Shown one piece after another: positions 63,923 through 64,000 of a DNA stretch of 64,000 bases. Origin of the DNA: Rhodanobacter sp. B04 (lineage in GTDB: Bacteria; Pseudomonadota; Gammaproteobacteria; Xanthomonadales; Rhodanobacteraceae); contig NZ_MUNV01000009.1 of NCBI RefSeq assembly GCF_002001125.1, positions 299,232-363,231 of the forward strand, written 5' to 3'. Numbering within the stretch: position 1 is the first letter of the stretch; each line of letters begins with the position of its first letter. The notes beneath the pieces were generated by a model, which ran no database searches, was not told where the DNA came from, and saw only the letters and a program-made list of their open reading frames with translations. The translations under genes and the position numbers were made by a program.

Positions 63923-64000
63923 CACCAGCTCCCCGAAGCGCCGCCGCCGCCAAAGCTGCCACCGCCACCGCTGAAGCCACCGCCCCCGCCAAAACCACCT
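63922..64000 (-). CDS. C-terminal tail of a Gly-rich TPM/YgcG-type protein (cut by window edge)
   Basis: Only the last 25 codons are present: GGFGGGGGFSGGGGSFGGGG, then ASGSW. Low-complexity Gly/Ser/Phe tails of this kind end membrane-anchored TPM proteins. The overlap with the following TPM gene supports the pair. Confidence 0.7.
   Translation of the reverse strand, partial: GGFGGGGGFSGGGGSFGGGGASGSW

Overview
The window is G+C-rich bacterial chromosome from a gammaproteobacterium of the Xanthomonadales, most likely the Rhodanobacteraceae (Rhodanobacter/Dyella/Luteibacter-like). Gene content supports this: pilA, pilB, pilC, pilD and coaE lie close together, followed by a Nudix-ThiE fusion, folA, thyA and lgt, and Xanthomonad-style intergenic palindromes are scattered between genes. 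The genus is inferred from gene content; no rRNA gene is present. I recognise no tRNA, rRNA, CRISPR array, prophage or intact insertion sequence.

Layout. (1) 1-1494, minus: a kinase gene overlapping a class III aminotransferase (phospho-lyase type) cut by the left edge. (2) 1571-9687, plus: a complete galactoside-to-pyruvate operon, with a secreted GH42 beta-galactosidase, DgoK, DgoA, DgoD, an SDR sugar dehydrogenase, an SMP-30 lactonase and a GalP-type symporter. This is the oxidative De Ley-Doudoroff route. (3) 9963-13116: an amino-acid permease, a 2OG-Fe(II) oxygenase-like protein and SSB. (4) 13322-23469, minus: a kdp potassium operon with two 30-codon genes at its head (the second is kdpF) and two unexpected genes between kdpB and kdpC: a 67-aa protein and an outer-membrane beta-barrel. 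(5) 23593-32314: housekeeping and envelope genes (DedA-rhodanese fusion, polyprenyl diphosphate synthase, YceI-cytochrome b561-YceI, a GTPase, CorA, an S9 peptidase).

(6) 32561-59519 is a type IV pilus locus with a large variable insert. A pilin accessory gene precedes two tandem pilins, each with a sigma-54-type promoter. Two tandem GT-C-like membrane proteins follow. Next comes an eight-gene block of lower G+C: DegT aminotransferase, acyl carrier protein, KAS III, Rieske oxygenase, SDR, NeuD-like acyltransferase, a second KAS III and a second Rieske oxygenase. A Wzx-type flippase, four glycosyltransferases, a methyltransferase and a sugar epimerase/dehydratase complete the insert. pilB, pilC, pilD and coaE resume after it. 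The best candidate for an undescribed system is this block. It looks able to build a custom 3-hydroxy- or otherwise oxidised acyl chain on a dedicated carrier protein and attach it to an amino sugar, probably for pilin, flagellin or O-antigen decoration.

(7) 59597-64000, minus: Nudix-ThiE-like fusion, folA, thyA, lgt, and a TPM-domain gene pair cut by the right edge.

How the parts work together: region 2 is a self-contained catabolic unit from polymer or disaccharide outside the cell to central metabolites. Region 4 is high-affinity K+ uptake with its own two-component regulator and a possible outer-membrane partner. Region 6 couples pilus assembly genes to surface-glycan genes at a site that appears to be a hot spot for gene exchange.
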